A DNA stretch of 64,000 nucleotides from Ancylobacter dichloromethanicus (GTDB lineage Bacteria; Pseudomonadota; Alphaproteobacteria; Rhizobiales; Xanthobacteraceae): NCBI RefSeq assembly GCF_018390645.1, contig NZ_JAHBGC010000020.1, positions 542,869 to 606,868 on the forward strand, written 5' to 3'. How positions within the stretch are numbered: the stretch's first letter is position 1; each line of letters opens with the position of its first letter. The position numbers and the translations under genes were made by a program. Below, piece by piece: positions 32,107 to 42,835 of this stretch. The notes below the pieces were generated by a model, which was not told where the DNA came from, ran no database searches, and saw nothing but the letters and a program-made list of their open reading frames with translations.

Positions 32107-32718
32107 ATGGCCGTGCGACGGCGGGCGGAAAAAATGGAGGAGAACCGCGCCAGGCTGATCTCAGCCGCGCGCAAGGCCTTCGCCGAAAAGGGCTATGCCG
32201 GCGCCTCGATGGACGAACTGACGGCGGCGGTCGGCCTGACGCGGGGCGCGCTGTACCATAATTTCGGCGACAAGGAGGGTCTTCTGGCGGCCGTGGTTGA
32301 CCAGATCGACGCTGAAATGGCGGCGCGTGCGCAGCGGATCGCCGCGGCGGCCGCGACGGAATGGGAAGGGCTGCTGGCCGAGGGGGAGGCCTATATCGAA
32401 ATGGCGCTGGAGCCGGAGGTCCAGCGCATCGTGCTGCTCGATGGCCCGGCCGTGCTTGGCGACCCCTCGCAATGGCCGAGCCAGAATGCCTGCCTGCAGA
32501 CGACGCGGCGAACGCTCGACCGACTGATCGCGCAGGGGATTCTCAAGCCGGTCGACCCGGAGGCGGCTGCCTGGCTGCTCAATGGCGCGGCGCTGAACGC
32601 GGCTCTGTGGATCGCAGCCAGCCCCTCACCGCCACAGGCTCTGCCGAAAGCGATCGAGGCGTTTCGCCATCTGGCGGAAGGGTTCCGGGCGGAAGCCGCG
32701 CCGGCGCGGCCCGTGTGA
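32107..32718 (+). CDS. TetR-family transcriptional regulator
   Basis: A 203-residue repressor. The N-terminal helix-turn-helix domain (about 10-55) reads NRARLISAARKAFAEKGYAG...LTAAVGLTRGALYHNFGDKEGL, the standard TetR pattern. The C-terminal ligand domain ends ALPKAIEAFRHLAEGFRAEA and includes a conserved EGLLAEGEAYIE segment. ATG 32107 follows GGGGGCGG and opens MAVRRRAEKM; an ATG at 32086 is also in frame but lies inside the operator. It probably controls itself and the divergent ridA gene through the dyads at 32025-32088. Confidence 0.88.
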   Translation: MAVRRRAEKMEENRARLISAARKAFAEKGYAGASMDELTAAVGLTRGALYHNFGDKEGLLAAVVDQIDAEMAARAQRIAAAAATEWEGLLAEGEAYIEMALEPEVQRIVLLDGPAVLGDPSQWPSQNACLQTTRRTLDRLIAQGILKPVDPEAAAWLLNGAALNAALWIAASPSPPQALPKAIEAFRHLAEGFRAEAAPARPV

Positions 32719-32780
32719 CAGGCTACAGCGGCGCGACCATCGACGCAGCCGACCAACGCGGCGAGCCGTCCCGACGCTGC

Positions 32781-32969
32781 CTACTTCTCGGAGCGACCGG
32801 CTTCCGCATCGTCGATCATCGACTCGACGGCGCCGATGGCAACCTCAAGATTGGCGATCTTCTGGATCGTCTTGTCGGAAGGCAGGCTGTCGATGTCGGC
32901 GGCCAGGGAGATCAGTTCGCGCTGCACGGCAAGCAGGCGGCTTCGAAGAGCTTTGAGTTTCGTGGTCAT
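32781..32969 (-). CDS. Small hypothetical protein
   Basis: A 62-residue, charged, helical protein (KLKALRSRLLAVQRELISLAADIDSL, then IANLEVAIGAVESMIDDAEAG) with heptad-like spacing suggesting a short coiled coil. The ribosome-binding site is weak. It lies 48 bases downstream of another small ORF on the same strand. No family was recognised. Confidence 0.45.
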   Translation of the reverse strand: MTTKLKALRSRLLAVQRELISLAADIDSLPSDKTIQKIANLEVAIGAVESMIDDAEAGRSEK

Positions 32970-33017
32970 GGACTCGCTTCGTGCAGCAGGCAGGGGGCAA
33001 CCTCCGGCAGGGTGCCG

Positions 33018-33242
33018 CTATCGCTTGACGGTACGGCGCGTCGCCTTCGGCGGGGGCTTGGCGACGGCCCGCTCAGCAGCCTCCTGCGCCAATCGCGCCT
33101 CGCGCAGACGCGCAATCTTCGCCTCACGAAGGGTCGATTCCTGCTCGATCATCGACATGGCGATACGGGACACGGATTCGGCCTTGCTCTCGGACTGCGA
33201 GAGCTTCGGCTTGAACAGTGTCTCCGGCGCACGCTTGGGCAT
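33018..33242 (-). CDS. Small basic hypothetical protein
   Basis: A 74-residue protein starting PKRAPETLFKPKLSQSESKAE, with a long Glu/Ala/Arg helix (ESTLREAKIARLREARLAQE) and a basic tail (PPPKATRRTVKR). AAGGGAG precedes ATG 33242. Lys/Arg content suggests nucleic-acid binding, but no domain is visible. It follows the cspA terminator and may have its own promoter. Confidence 0.55.
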   Translation of the reverse strand: MPKRAPETLFKPKLSQSESKAESVSRIAMSMIEQESTLREAKIARLREARLAQEAAERAVAKPPPKATRRTVKR

Positions 33243-33264
33243 GCTGCGACTCCCTTCGTAAACG

Positions 33265-33291
33265 CAAAAAAGGCCGGGTTTCCCCGGCCTT
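33265..33291 (-). terminator. Rho-independent terminator of cspA
   Basis: On the minus strand, stem AAGGCCGGG / CCCGGCCTT with a 4-base loop is followed by a run of U (the A-run at 33266-33271 on the plus strand). It lies 64 bases after the cspA stop. Confidence 0.88.
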
Positions 33292-33354
33292 CCCACTAAT
33301 GCCTCGACGGCCAGTGCCAGTACATCCGTGGTCAAAGACCGGAGGCAATATTCC

Positions 33355-33564
33355 TCACGCAGCCTTGAGGCTGCCGGCCGAGCTCTTGCCGCTGCGGCGG
33401 TCGGTCTCGAGCTCGTAGGAAACCTTCTGGCCTTCGTTCAGGCCCATCATGCCGGCGCGCTCAACGGCCGAGATGTGCACGAACACATCCGGACCGCCGT
33501 TATCCGGCTGAATGAAACCAAAGCCCTTCTGGCCGTTGAACCACTTCACAGTACCTGTCGCCAT
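33355..33564 (-). CDS. cspA: Cold shock protein (CspA family)
   Basis: A 69-residue cold-shock-domain RNA chaperone. RNP1 is KGFGFIQPD and RNP2 is VFVHISAVE, with the [12 protein letters not shown] start. AAAGGA precedes the ATG. It follows rpsU on the same strand; the 183-base gap between them holds no gene and probably contains the promoter and the long 5' leader usual for cold-shock mRNAs. A strong terminator closes the unit. Confidence 0.96.
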   Translation of the reverse strand: MATGTVKWFNGQKGFGFIQPDNGGPDVFVHISAVERAGMMGLNEGQKVSYELETDRRSGKSSAGSLKAA

Positions 33565-33747
33565 GACTAAATCCTTTCAGTCGACATAGAGATTTGACTG
33601 CCCGCACGCGTACGGACACTCAGGTTGACATCGATTTGAGAGGAAGTTCGCTACGGCGCAAGTTGCGCAAAACAAAGTTCAACGTCCAAGATCGATGTGT
33701 CATCGTACAGAAAGTTGCTTGCTGGTGCAACCCCTGCATGATCTTTT

Positions 33748-34020
33748 TTACTCGGCGGCCGCAGGCGCCGGGCGCGGCTGCCCACGGGGCACCATCGGCT
33801 TCTTCTTCGGCGCGGCGATGAGGCCTTCGCGGATGGCCTGCTTGCGGGCGGCCTTCTTGGCACGCCGAATCGCCTCGGCCCCTTCACGGGTGCGGCGCTC
33901 GGAAGGCTTCTCGTAAGCCCGGCGCGCCTTCATCTCCCGGAAGATGCCTTCGCGCTGCATCTTCTTCTTCAAAACCCTCAAGGCTTGCTCGACATTGTTG
34001 TCGCGAACGAGGACCTGCAA
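33748..34020 (-). CDS. rpsU: 30S ribosomal protein bS21
   Basis: About 90 residues. The family sequence (M)[30 protein letters not shown] is followed by [20 protein letters not shown] and a basic tail longer than in gamma-proteobacteria, ending in an Ala/Pro-rich stretch. The family N-terminus points to TTG at 34020 (GGACAAGAA upstream); a GTG at 34044 in the same frame would add eight residues. The gene lies upstream of cspA, a common alphaproteobacterial pairing. Confidence 0.9.
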   Translation of the reverse strand: MQVLVRDNNVEQALRVLKKKMQREGIFREMKARRAYEKPSERRTREGAEAIRRAKKAARKQAIREGLIAAPKKKPMVPRGQPRPAPAAAE

Positions 34021-34148
34021 TTCTTGTCCGATCACATGCAGCACAGCTGCTGGTTGGGCGGCTTGTCGGAACTGACGATGCAGCCTCTTGGAAGGCGCAG
34101 AAGCCGATGATTGAAGCTGCGGCCCGGGGGCCGCAACGTCTCCAAGCT

Positions 34149-34370
34149 CTACATAGCCTGATCACGCCACCGACAACAAGCCGCGAGAGCGGCCTCGAGA
34201 TCGGCAAAGGAATGCCGGCTCGAAAGATTGATCACGCCAGCGTCGATCTCGGCGGCGAAAATAGGCCAGTATCGTTCGATGGCGCTGTTCAATTCGCGGC
34301 CTGCGCAGAGACCGCTCGCCCGCAGCCCGATCTCGCATATCGCTCTGGCGCGATCCTCGATTCCGTTCAT
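34149..34370 (-). CDS. Small hypothetical protein
   Basis: A 73-residue frame ([23 protein letters not shown]...[15 protein letters not shown]...) with three Cys and one Trp pair but no recognised domain. The ribosome-binding site is weak, and the frame could be non-coding. It lies between rpsU and the response regulator gene. Bases 34371-34566 contain no gene. Confidence 0.4.
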   Translation of the reverse strand: MNGIEDRARAICEIGLRASGLCAGRELNSAIERYWPIFAAEIDAGVINLSSRHSFADLEAALAACCRWRDQAM

Positions 34371-34566
34371 GCGGGTACAGTAGCAGACCCTCGTCGAGGG
34401 GCAATGCGCGCGGGACAGGTCTCACGACGCATACCCCGTGGTCGCCACGCATCCGTGATCAATAAAACGGGCCGCGGCGTAGAAAAAAAGGATCATTCGT
34501 CCCCGCACCGCGTTTGAACCCATAGTTCCAGCGCACTCCATCGCGCCGGCACCGGGGTTTACGGGT

Positions 34567-34935
34567 ATGCCAATCGCTGTGCTGGTGGTCGAAGACGAGG
34601 CGCTAATCCGCTTTGACATCGCCGATTATCTCGCCGACAGCGGTTTCGAAGTGCATGAGGCGGCCGGGGCCGATCAGGCGCTGGCGATTCTGGAGGCCAA
34701 TCCGGCGATCCGGCTGCTGTTCACCGACATCGACATGCCCGGCAGCATGGACGGGCTGAAGCTCTCCGCGGCGGTCCGCGACCGGTGGCCGCCGGTGCAC
34801 ATCATCGTGACCTCCGGCCACCGTTATGTCGACCGCTCCGAGCTTCCCGACGGCAGCATGTTCGTCGCCAAGCCCTACACCCTGTCGGACATCTTACGGT
34901 CGATGCGCACGCTGATCGGGCGTGAGCGGCACTGA
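34567..34935 (+). CDS. Single-domain response regulator (CheY-like)
   Basis: A 122-residue receiver domain without an output domain. Acidic pocket residues are in VVEDEALIRFD, the phospho-acceptor Asp is in LLFTDIDMPGSMDGL (about residue 56), the Thr/Ser switch is in IIVTSGH, and the Lys is in FVAKPYTLSDIL. The D-I-D-M-P-G and AKPY features resemble the FixJ/PhyR-type single-domain regulators common in Hyphomicrobiales. The cognate kinase is not in the window. Confidence 0.92.
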   Translation: MPIAVLVVEDEALIRFDIADYLADSGFEVHEAAGADQALAILEANPAIRLLFTDIDMPGSMDGLKLSAAVRDRWPPVHIIVTSGHRYVDRSELPDGSMFVAKPYTLSDILRSMRTLIGRERH

Positions 34936-34995
34936 AGCCGGCCGCTTCGTGCAGGGGGAAGAGGCGGTCTCCATCATCTGGCGCGACCCAATATA

Positions 34996-35026
34996 TTGAC
35001 GCCGACAATCGACAGATGCCTATATG
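34996..35026 (+). promoter_or_regulatory. Putative sigma-70 promoter for the riboswitch-nrdAB unit
   Basis: TTGACG at 34996-35001 is followed by CCTATA (35019-35024, 17-base spacing) or TATATG (35021-35026, 19-base spacing). It directly precedes the cobalamin riboswitch, as expected. Confidence 0.5.
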
Positions 35027-35030
35027 TAGG

Positions 35031-35221
35031 CGTCACGGTCCTTCGAGTCGCAGGGTTCGAAGGCTAAGAGGGAAGCCGGTGCGATACCGGCGCTGCCCCC
35101 GCAACTGTAAGCGGCGAGTACATGTCCAGCCCTCAGCCGAAGGCGAGGGGGCCACTGGAGCCAAGGCTCCGGGAAGGCGGGCAGGTGCGGCGAGCCGCGA
35201 GCCAGGAGACCTGCCGTGACC
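35031..35221 (+). promoter_or_regulatory. Cobalamin (AdoCbl) riboswitch
   Basis: The aptamer core is unmistakable: GGGAAGCCGGTGCGATACCG, then GCTGCCCCCGCAACTGTAAG, GCCACTGG, CGGGAAGGCGGGCAGGTG, and the B12 box GAGCCAGGAGACCTGCC. The outer helix pairs CGTCACGG (35031-35038) with CCGTGACCG (about 35213-35221). It heads the nrdA-nrdB transcript, so high cobalamin should lower expression of this B12-independent ribonucleotide reductase. The expression platform is probably the hairpin at 35317-35345. Confidence 0.95.
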
Positions 35222-35316
35222 GCGATAGATCGTCCTCGGGCGGGGTGCCCCGGTGGAACGCTGTGGTCATGTGACCCGGCTCCCGTGCCGGGCCCGCGCG
35301 CCATGTCGTCCCCGGC

Positions 35317-35345
35317 AAGCCCCGTCCCTTATGCCACGGGGTTTT
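35317..35345 (+). terminator. Riboswitch expression-platform hairpin
   Basis: AAGCCCCGT pairs with ACGGGGTTT (one G-U pair), ending in TTTT, just before the nrdA start at 35353. It contains GGGG that could serve as ribosome-binding site, so it may act as a terminator or by sequestering translation initiation. Confidence 0.5.
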
Positions 35346-35352
35346 GCTGCCG

Positions 35353-38229
35353 ATGTCTCCCAGTCTCGAAGCCGAACGTGCCGGCGCCCATGCGCCGGTT
35401 CCTCACGCCACCTCGCCGTCATCGGCCGCGACGCCCGGCTACCAGGTCATCCGCCGTAACGGCGCGGTGACGCCGTTCGATGCCTCCAAGATCGCGGTGG
35501 CGCTGACCAAGGCCTTCCTTGCCGTCGAAGGCGGCAACGCCGCCGCCTCGCGGCGCGTTCACGACATCATCGAGGAACTGACGGGGCAGATCCTCGGCGG
35601 GCTGACGCGACGCGCCGATGCCGGCCGCACCTTCCACATCGAGGACATACAGGACCAGGTCGAACTCGCGCTGATGCGCAGCGAGCACCACAAGGTGGCG
35701 CGCGCCTATGTGCTCTATCGCGAGGAGCGGGCGCGCGAGCGTGCGGCGGCGAAGGTCGCGCCTCCAGTGGCGCCGTCGCTCTCCATGGTGGCGGCCGATG
35801 GCGCCCGCGTGCCGCTCGACATGGCGCGGCTGCAAGCGGTGGTGCGCGAGGCGACCGACGGCCTCGCTGACGTTTCGGCCGAGACCATTCTCACCGAGAC
35901 GCAACGCAATCTCTATGACGGCATCAGCCAGGACGAACTGGCGCTGGCGCCGATCCTCGCCGCACGCACGCTGATCGAGACCGAGCCGAACTATGCCAGG
36001 GTTTCCGCACGGCTTCTGGCCGACAAGCTCCGCCGCGAGGCGCTGAGCTTTCTCGACGGCCGGCCGGCGCAGGCGACGCAGGCGGAGATGGCCGCACGCT
36101 ATCGCGACTATTTCCGCGCCTATCTGAAGCGCGGCATCGCCGAGGAACTGATCGACCCGGAACTCGCCCGCTTCGACCTCGACGAGATCGCCGGCGCGCT
36201 GCTTCCCGAGCGCGACCTGCAGTTCGACTATCTCGGCCTGCAGACGCTCTATGACCGCTATTTCCTGCACGCGCGTGGCACCCGTTTCGAGCTGCCGCAG
36301 GCCTTTTTCATGCGCGTCGCCATGGGCCTCGCCTTGCGCGAGATCGACCGCGAGGCGCGGGCGATCGAGTTCTATCGACTCCTGTCGTCGTTCGACTTCA
36401 TGGCCTCGACGCCGACTCTGTTCAATGCCGGCACGCTGCGCCCGCAGCTCTCCTCCTGCTTCCTCACCACGGTGGCGGACGATCTCGACGGCATCTTCAA
36501 GGCGATCAAGGACAATGCCCTGCTGGCGAAATATTCCGGCGGGCTCGGCAATGACTGGACCCAGGTGCGCGGCCTCGGCGCCCATATCAAGGGCACTAAT
36601 GGAGAGAGCCAGGGGGTGGTGCCGTTCCTGAAAGTGGCCAACGACACCGCCATCGCGGTCAATCAGGGCGGCAAGCGCAAGGGCGCGGTCTGCGCCTATC
36701 TCGAAACCTGGCATGTCGACATCGAGGAATTCCTCGATCTGCGCAAGAACACCGGCGACGACCGCCGCCGCACCCATGATATGAACACAGCCAATTGGGT
36801 GCCGGACCTGTTTCTGGAGCGGGTGGAGGCGGACGGGCCGTGGACCCTGTTCTCGCCCGACGAGACGCCAGACCTGCACGACCTCACCGGAGCCGCCTTC
36901 AAGGTCGCCTACGAGGCCTATGAGGCGCGGGCCGCGCGCGGCGAGATGAAGGTGTTCCGGCAGCTTCGGGCCATCGACCTGTGGCGGCGCATGCTGACCC
37001 TGCTGTTCGAGACCGGCCACCCCTGGATCACCTTCAAGGACCCGTGCAACATCCGCTCGCCGCAGGGCCATGTCGGCGTGGTGCACTCCTCGAACCTGTG
37101 CACCGAGATCACGCTGAACACCTCGGAGGACGAGGTGGCGGTGTGCAATCTCGGCTCGGTGAACCTGTTGGCGCATGTCACGCCGGACGGTCTCGACCGC
37201 GAGCGGCTGGCGCAAACGGTGAGAACCGCCATGCGCATGCTCGACAACGTGATCGACATCAATTTCTACACCATCCCCGAGGCGCGCCGTTCCAATCTGA
37301 GGCACCGCCCGGTCGGGCTCGGCATCATGGGCTTTCAGGATGCGCTGCAGGCGCTGCGCATCCCCTATGGCTCGGAGGCGGCCGTGCGCTTCGCCGATGC
37401 GAGCATGGAGGCGGTGAGCTTCCACGCCATCGGCGCCTCCTGCGACCTCGCCGATGAGCGCGGGCGCTATCCCTCCTTCGAGGGGTCGCTGTGGTCGCAG
37501 GGCGTGCTGCCGATCGACAGCCTCGACCTGCTGAGCGAGGCCCGGGGCGGCGCCGATTTCGACCGTTCCTCCACGCTCGACTGGGACGGCCTGCGCGCGC
37601 GGGTGACGACCACCGGCCTGCGCAACTCCAACTGCATGGCTATCGCGCCCACCGCGACAATCTCCAATATTTGCGGCGTGTCGCAGTCGATCGAGCCGGC
37701 CTATCAGAACCTGTTCGTGAAATCGAACATGTCCGGCGACTTCACCGTGGTGAACGCCGCCCTCGTGCGTGACCTCAAGGCGCGCGGCCTGTGGGACGAG
37801 GTGATGGTCTCCGACCTCAAATATTATGACGGCAGCGTCGGCTCGATCGACCGCATTCCGGACGATCTCAAGGCGCTCTACGCCACCGCCTTCGAGATCG
37901 AGCCCGCCTGGCTGATCGAGGCGGCGGCGCGCCGGCAGAAATGGATCGACCAGGCGCAGTCGCTCAACCTCTATGTCGCCAATCCCTCGGGTCGGAAGCT
38001 GGACGAGACCTATCGGCTGGCATGGAGGCGCGGGCTGAAGACGACCTATTACCTGCGCTCGCGCTCGGCCACCCATGTCGAGAAATCGACGCTGAAGGGC
38101 ACGGACGGCAAGCTCAACGCGGTTGCCTCCGGCGCCTTCCCGGCGGTTGCCGCGCCGATAAGCCTCGCGGAGAGCGCCTTCGGCCCGGCCTGCTCGATCG
38201 ACGATCCCGACTGCGAGGCCTGCCAGTGA
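35353..38229 (+). CDS. nrdA: Ribonucleoside-diphosphate reductase, alpha subunit (class Ic type)
   Basis: Reduces ribonucleoside diphosphates to deoxy forms. The 958-residue protein starts with two ATP-cone regulatory modules (about 29-120 and 137-235; [18 protein letters not shown] in the first). The catalytic barrel follows with [19 protein letters not shown] (first active-site Cys), [19 protein letters not shown] (thiyl-radical Cys with NLC and nearby Glu), and [10 protein letters not shown]. It ends [12 protein letters not shown], which holds the redox-exchange Cys pair. ATG 35353 is chosen over the TTG at 35344. It is cotranscribed with nrdB and lies under a cobalamin riboswitch. Confidence 0.95.
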   Translation: MSPSLEAERAGAHAPVPHATSPSSAATPGYQVIRRNGAVTPFDASKIAVALTKAFLAVEGGNAAASRRVHDIIEELTGQILGGLTRRADAGRTFHIEDIQDQVELALMRSEHHKVARAYVLYREERARERAAAKVAPPVAPSLSMVAADGARVPLDMARLQAVVREATDGLADVSAETILTETQRNLYDGISQDELALAPILAARTLIETEPNYARVSARLLADKLRREALSFLDGRPAQATQAEMAARYRDYFRAYLKRGIAEELIDPELARFDLDEIAGALLPERDLQFDYLGLQTLYDRYFLHARGTRFELPQAFFMRVAMGLALREIDREARAIEFYRLLSSFDFMASTPTLFNAGTLRPQLSSCFLTTVADDLDGIFKAIKDNALLAKYSGGLGNDWTQVRGLGAHIKGTNGESQGVVPFLKVANDTAIAVNQGGKRKGAVCAYLETWHVDIEEFLDLRKNTGDDRRRTHDMNTANWVPDLFLERVEADGPWTLFSPDETPDLHDLTGAAFKVAYEAYEARAARGEMKVFRQLRAIDLWRRMLTLLFETGHPWITFKDPCNIRSPQGHVGVVHSSNLCTEITLNTSEDEVAVCNLGSVNLLAHVTPDGLDRERLAQTVRTAMRMLDNVIDINFYTIPEARRSNLRHRPVGLGIMGFQDALQALRIPYGSEAAVRFADASMEAVSFHAIGASCDLADERGRYPSFEGSLWSQGVLPIDSLDLLSEARGGADFDRSSTLDWDGLRARVTTTGLRNSNCMAIAPTATISNICGVSQSIEPAYQNLFVKSNMSGDFTVVNAALVRDLKARGLWDEVMVSDLKYYDGSVGSIDRIPDDLKALYATAFEIEPAWLIEAAARRQKWIDQAQSLNLYVANPSGRKLDETYRLAWRRGLKTTYYLRSRSATHVEKSTLKGTDGKLNAVASGAFPAVAAPISLAESAFGPACSIDDPDCEACQ

Positions 38230-38249
38230 GCCGGGAAGGAGACACGCAC

Positions 38250-39371
38250 ATGCTCGACTGGTCCGATACCAAGCCCGCTCCCGCCCCGCTGCATCCCGCC
38301 TTCGTGCCGCCTGCCGTCGACGCGACCGGACTCGGCGCCATCGCGCGCGGCGCCGCCCGGGTCAGCGTCGACGAAAAACGCATGATCAATGCCCGCGCCG
38401 ACGTGAACCAGCTTCTCCCGCTGAAATACAAATGGGCGTGGGAGAAATATCTCGCCGGCTGCAACAATCACTGGATGCCGACCGAGGTCTCCATGCAGGC
38501 CGACATCGCGCTGTGGAAGTCGCGCGACGGGCTGACCGAGGACGAGCGGCGCATGCTGAAGCGCAATCTCGGCTTTTTCGCCGCATCCGAGTCTCTGGTC
38601 GCGAACAACATCGTGCTGGCGATCTACCGCCACCTCACCAATCCCGAATGCCGGCAATATCTGCTGCGTCAGTCATTCGAGGAGGCGGTGCACACCCACA
38701 CCTTCCAGTACATCGTGGAAAGCCTCGGCCTCGACGAGGGCGAATTGTTCAACATGTATCGCGAGGTGCCGTCGATCACCGACAAGGCGGCGTGGGCGCT
38801 CAGGCACACGCAGAGCCTCGATGATCCCGCCTTCGCCACCGGCACGCCCGAGGCCGACCAGCGGTTCCTGCGCGATCTCGTGGCCTTCTACGTCGTGTTC
38901 GAGGGGATGTGGTTCTACACCGGCTTCGCGCAGATCCTCTCGCTCGGCCGGCGCAACAAGATGGTCGGCATCGCCGAGCAGTACCAGTACATTTTGCGCG
39001 ACGAGAGCATTCATCTGAACTTCGGCATCGACGTGATCAACCAGATCAAGATCGAGAATCCGTATCTCTGGACGCCCGCTTTCCAGGACGAGGTGCGGGC
39101 CATGCTCAAGGATGCCGCCGAACTGGAGGCCGCCTATGGCAGGGACACCATGCCGCGCGGCTTCCTCGGTCTGAACGCAGGCCTGTGCGAGCAATACATG
39201 CACGTCATCGCCAACCGCCGCTGCGCCCAGCTCGGCCTTGCTCCCGTATTTGCGGAAGCCGAGAACCCGTTCCCCTGGATGAGCGAGGCGATGGACCTCA
39301 AGAAGGAGAAGAACTTCTTCGAGACCCGCGTGATCGAGTACCAGAATGGCGGCGCGCTGGCGTGGGATTGA
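38250..39371 (+). CDS. nrdB: Ribonucleotide reductase beta subunit, class Ic (Phe at radical-Tyr position)
   Basis: The 373-residue subunit starts at ATG 38250 (AAGGAG upstream), 20 bases after nrdA. Metal ligands can be placed as Glu114 (AASESLV), Glu145 and His148 ([10 protein letters not shown]), Glu218 (FEGMWFY), and Glu252 and His255 ([10 protein letters not shown]). The residue four after His148, which is the radical Tyr in class Ia/b, is Phe152, and the first ligand is Glu rather than Asp. Both are the defining traits of class Ic, the Chlamydia trachomatis type with a Mn(IV)/Fe(III) cofactor in place of a tyrosyl radical. The C-terminus [19 protein letters not shown] also resembles that family. 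The cofactor type is inferred from residues. Confidence 0.94.
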   Translation: MLDWSDTKPAPAPLHPAFVPPAVDATGLGAIARGAARVSVDEKRMINARADVNQLLPLKYKWAWEKYLAGCNNHWMPTEVSMQADIALWKSRDGLTEDERRMLKRNLGFFAASESLVANNIVLAIYRHLTNPECRQYLLRQSFEEAVHTHTFQYIVESLGLDEGELFNMYREVPSITDKAAWALRHTQSLDDPAFATGTPEADQRFLRDLVAFYVVFEGMWFYTGFAQILSLGRRNKMVGIAEQYQYILRDESIHLNFGIDVINQIKIENPYLWTPAFQDEVRAMLKDAAELEAAYGRDTMPRGFLGLNAGLCEQYMHVIANRRCAQLGLAPVFAEAENPFPWMSEAMDLKKEKNFFETRVIEYQNGGALAWD

Positions 39372-39378
39372 GTGCGGG

Positions 39379-39403
39379 CCCGGCGGTGTCGGCCACCGCC
39401 GGG
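39379..39403. terminator. Hairpin in the nrdB / cobW-like convergent gap
   Basis: A 10-bp perfect stem (CCCGGCGGTG and CACCGCCGGG, 5-base loop) lies 7 bases after the nrdB stop. No U-run follows, so it is a weak or factor-dependent terminator, if one at all. It could serve both converging genes. Confidence 0.45.
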
Positions 39404-39410
39404 TGTCGCC

Positions 39411-40625
<1,215 letters not shown>

Positions 40626-40646
40626 AGGCGCGCTCCACATGCGAAG

Positions 40647-40661
40647 TGATACAATGTATCA
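40647..40661. promoter_or_regulatory. Zur-box-like palindrome
   Basis: TGATACAATGTATCA is a perfect 15-base dyad, flanked by AAG and TTT. It lies 21 bases upstream of the COG0523 GTPase start and resembles the AT-rich dyads bound by zinc uptake regulators of Alphaproteobacteria. Only one site is seen. Confidence 0.6.
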
Positions 40662-40807
40662 TTTACATGTGAGGGACGCTGTTGCAAGCCCTGGTGCCAG
40701 GTAGACGAGGGGGGTAGACGACGGGGGCAGAAGAGCGGGCGGGGGCGGCCACGCGCCGCTCGCCCCCACCGTCCGCGAGGCTTTCCGGCTGACGTCTGGT
40801 CTTGTTG

Positions 40808-42157
40808 CTACGCCTCGATGTCGATGTCGCGTGTCTCGCTGCCGAGGAGCAGGGCGAGGAGGGTGATCGCTGCCATTGCCGAGAGGTAGACGCCGACCCA
40901 GAACGGGCTGCCGCCACCCCACGCCCACAGCGCCACGGCGATGAAGGGGGCGACCGCTGCGCCGAGGATGGACGAGACGTTGTAGGCGATGCCCGAGCCT
41001 GTATAGCGCACATTGGCCGGGAACAGCTCCGGCAGCAGGGCGCCCATCGGTCCGAAGGTCATTCCCATCAGGCTGAAGCCGAGAATGAGCCAGGCCATGA
41101 CGCCCACCGGGCCGGCGGCCAGCATCGGCACCCAGGCGAGGCCGAAGGCGATGATGGCCAGCGTCACCCCGATCAGCGTGCGGCGGCGGCCCCAGCGTTC
41201 CGCCCACGGGCCCGAGAGCAGGGTGAAGATGCCGAAGAACACCACGCCGATGATCATCATCAGCACGAAGGTCGTGTAGTCGTAGCCCAGCCCCGGCAGG
41301 GCGGCGCCGGTGCCGGCGCGGCCATAGCTCAGCGAGAAGGTGGTCATCAGGTAGAACAGCACATAGGTCGCCAGCATGTAGAAGGTGCCGAGCACCAGCT
41401 GGCGCGCATGGGTGCGGAACACCGAGGCCAGCGGCAGCTTGTGCACCTTGCCGGCGGTGACCGTCTTCCTGAAGGCGGTGCTCTCGACGAGGTTGAGGCG
41501 CACCCACAGGCCGACCGCGACCATGACGATGGAGAACAGGAAGGGGATACGCCAGCCCCAGTCGAGGAAGGCTTGCGAGGGGCGGGTGGGGTCCTCGGAC
41601 GGCAGGATGGCGGCAATGATCAGGAACAGCCCATTGGCGAGGATGAAGCCGAGTGGCGCGCCGAGCTGGGGAAAGGTGCCATAGACGGCGCGTTTGCCGG
41701 GAGGCGCGTTCTCGGTCGCCACCAGCGCCGCGCCACTCCATTCGCCGCCGAGCGCGAAGCCCTGCGCGAGCCGCATCACCACCAGAAGCGCCGGTGCCAG
41801 CCAGCCGACCTGGTGGAAGGTCGGCAGCAGGCCGATGAGGAAGGTGGCGATGCCCATGGTGAGCAGCGCGCCGACCAGCGTCACCTTGCGCCCGCGCTTG
41901 TCGCCGAGATGGCCGAAGAAGATCGCCCCGGCCGGGCGCGCCACCATGGCGGCGCCGAAGATGGCGAAGGAGGCGAGCAGGGCGGTCGTGTCGTTGCCGG
42001 CCGGGAAAAACAGATGCGGAAACACCAGCACCGCAGCGGTGGCGTAGACGTAGAAATCGTAGAACTCGATGGTGGTGCCGATCAGGCTCGCCAGAACGAC
42101 GCGGGAGCGGGGATTGGCGACGGCGCCGGCGTGCCCGGCGGCGAGGGTGGACGACAT
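40808..42157 (-). CDS. MFS transporter, metabolite:H+ symporter (MHS) family
   Basis: A 449-residue, 12-helix protein. The first helix region SLIGTTIEFYDFYVYATAAV, the GHLGDKRGRKVTLV loop 2-3 motif and RLAQGFALGGEWSGAALVATE between helices 4 and 5 are the signatures of the MHS group (alpha-ketoglutarate, proline-betaine, citrate and shikimate symporters). The substrate cannot be told from the sequence. ATG 42157 has GGAG upstream. It stands alone between the COG0523 GTPase and a 47-residue membrane peptide. Confidence 0.88.
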   Translation of the reverse strand: MSSTLAAGHAGAVANPRSRVVLASLIGTTIEFYDFYVYATAAVLVFPHLFFPAGNDTTALLASFAIFGAAMVARPAGAIFFGHLGDKRGRKVTLVGALLTMGIATFLIGLLPTFHQVGWLAPALLVVMRLAQGFALGGEWSGAALVATENAPPGKRAVYGTFPQLGAPLGFILANGLFLIIAAILPSEDPTRPSQAFLDWGWRIPFLFSIVMVAVGLWVRLNLVESTAFRKTVTAGKVHKLPLASVFRTHARQLVLGTFYMLATYVLFYLMTTFSLSYGRAGTGAALPGLGYDYTTFVLMMIIGVVFFGIFTLLSGPWAERWGRRRTLIGVTLAIIAFGLAWVPMLAAGPVGVMAWLILGFSLMGMTFGPMGALLPELFPANVRYTGSGIAYNVSSILGAAVAPFIAVALWAWGGGSPFWVGVYLSAMAAITLLALLLGSETRDIDIEA

Positions 42158-42311
42158 GAAGGGCTCCGAGGCGGCAGGCCGTTCCAGCCGTGTCGGCGGC
42201 CGGTATAGGCGGGCAGGGGGATCGGAGGCCCTTCTAGACCACCCCGCCGCCAAAAGCAGCCGGCGGCGTCATCGTTTTGCGATCACGCCGCCCCGGCCCT
42301 GTCTGCCGTGC

Positions 42312-42455
42312 TCAGCCCGGCGGATCGACCTTCACGCCCTGCGGGCCGACTTCGATCTGCAGCGAGTTCTGGTCCCTCTCATAGGCGCGGTAGGCGAAGA
42401 AGCCCGCCACCACGGCAAGGACGACGACGGCAAGAATCAGGACATTGCGGTTCAT
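42312..42455 (-). CDS. 47-residue membrane peptide
   Basis: A single-span peptide: NRNVLILAVVVLAVVAGFFA then a Tyr/Arg/Asp linker and QIEVGPQGVKVDPPG. GGGGAA precedes ATG 42455. The one helix plus a short polar C-terminal tail is a common small-protein layout in Hyphomicrobiales, with periplasmic (or cytosolic) tail orientation undetermined. No function known. Confidence 0.6.
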   Translation of the reverse strand: MNRNVLILAVVVLAVVAGFFAYRAYERDQNSLQIEVGPQGVKVDPPG

Positions 42456-42835
42456 GGTTTTCCCCGGTTCGCGTCGGCCGTCGCTTAGTGTCGCGACACC
42501 CGAGCGGTAACAGAACGCGACAGCGGGCCTTCGGGTTCCGCTTCGCCGCACCGAGGCACCCCTCCCGGCCACGCCGCCATCGTCTTCCGCTACGGATAAC
42601 GCAGCGGATGCCGCAAGGCTGTGTCCGCACTACCGAGCGCTCGCCAATGACCGGCGCATGAAAAACGGGTTGATCCGCTCCCATGCCATTGCGGCAGACG
42701 CGTTCGCGATCCTCGTTCGTGGCCAGGCTCATCCTGCCCGTCCGCGTCGCGTGGCGATGAATGGATCGTCTTTACTTTCCGGACGAAACTCCGCCCCGCA
42801 CAATACATCAAGCGTATAGGCATTGGCGTTAGGTC

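Noticed and set aside
35419-38076. 885-codon minus-strand open frame opposite nrdA
   Set aside because: Shadow of nrdA; no motifs.
39379-39403. Intrinsic terminator of nrdB with U-tract
   Set aside because: Stem is perfect but no U-run follows; kept only as a low-confidence hairpin.
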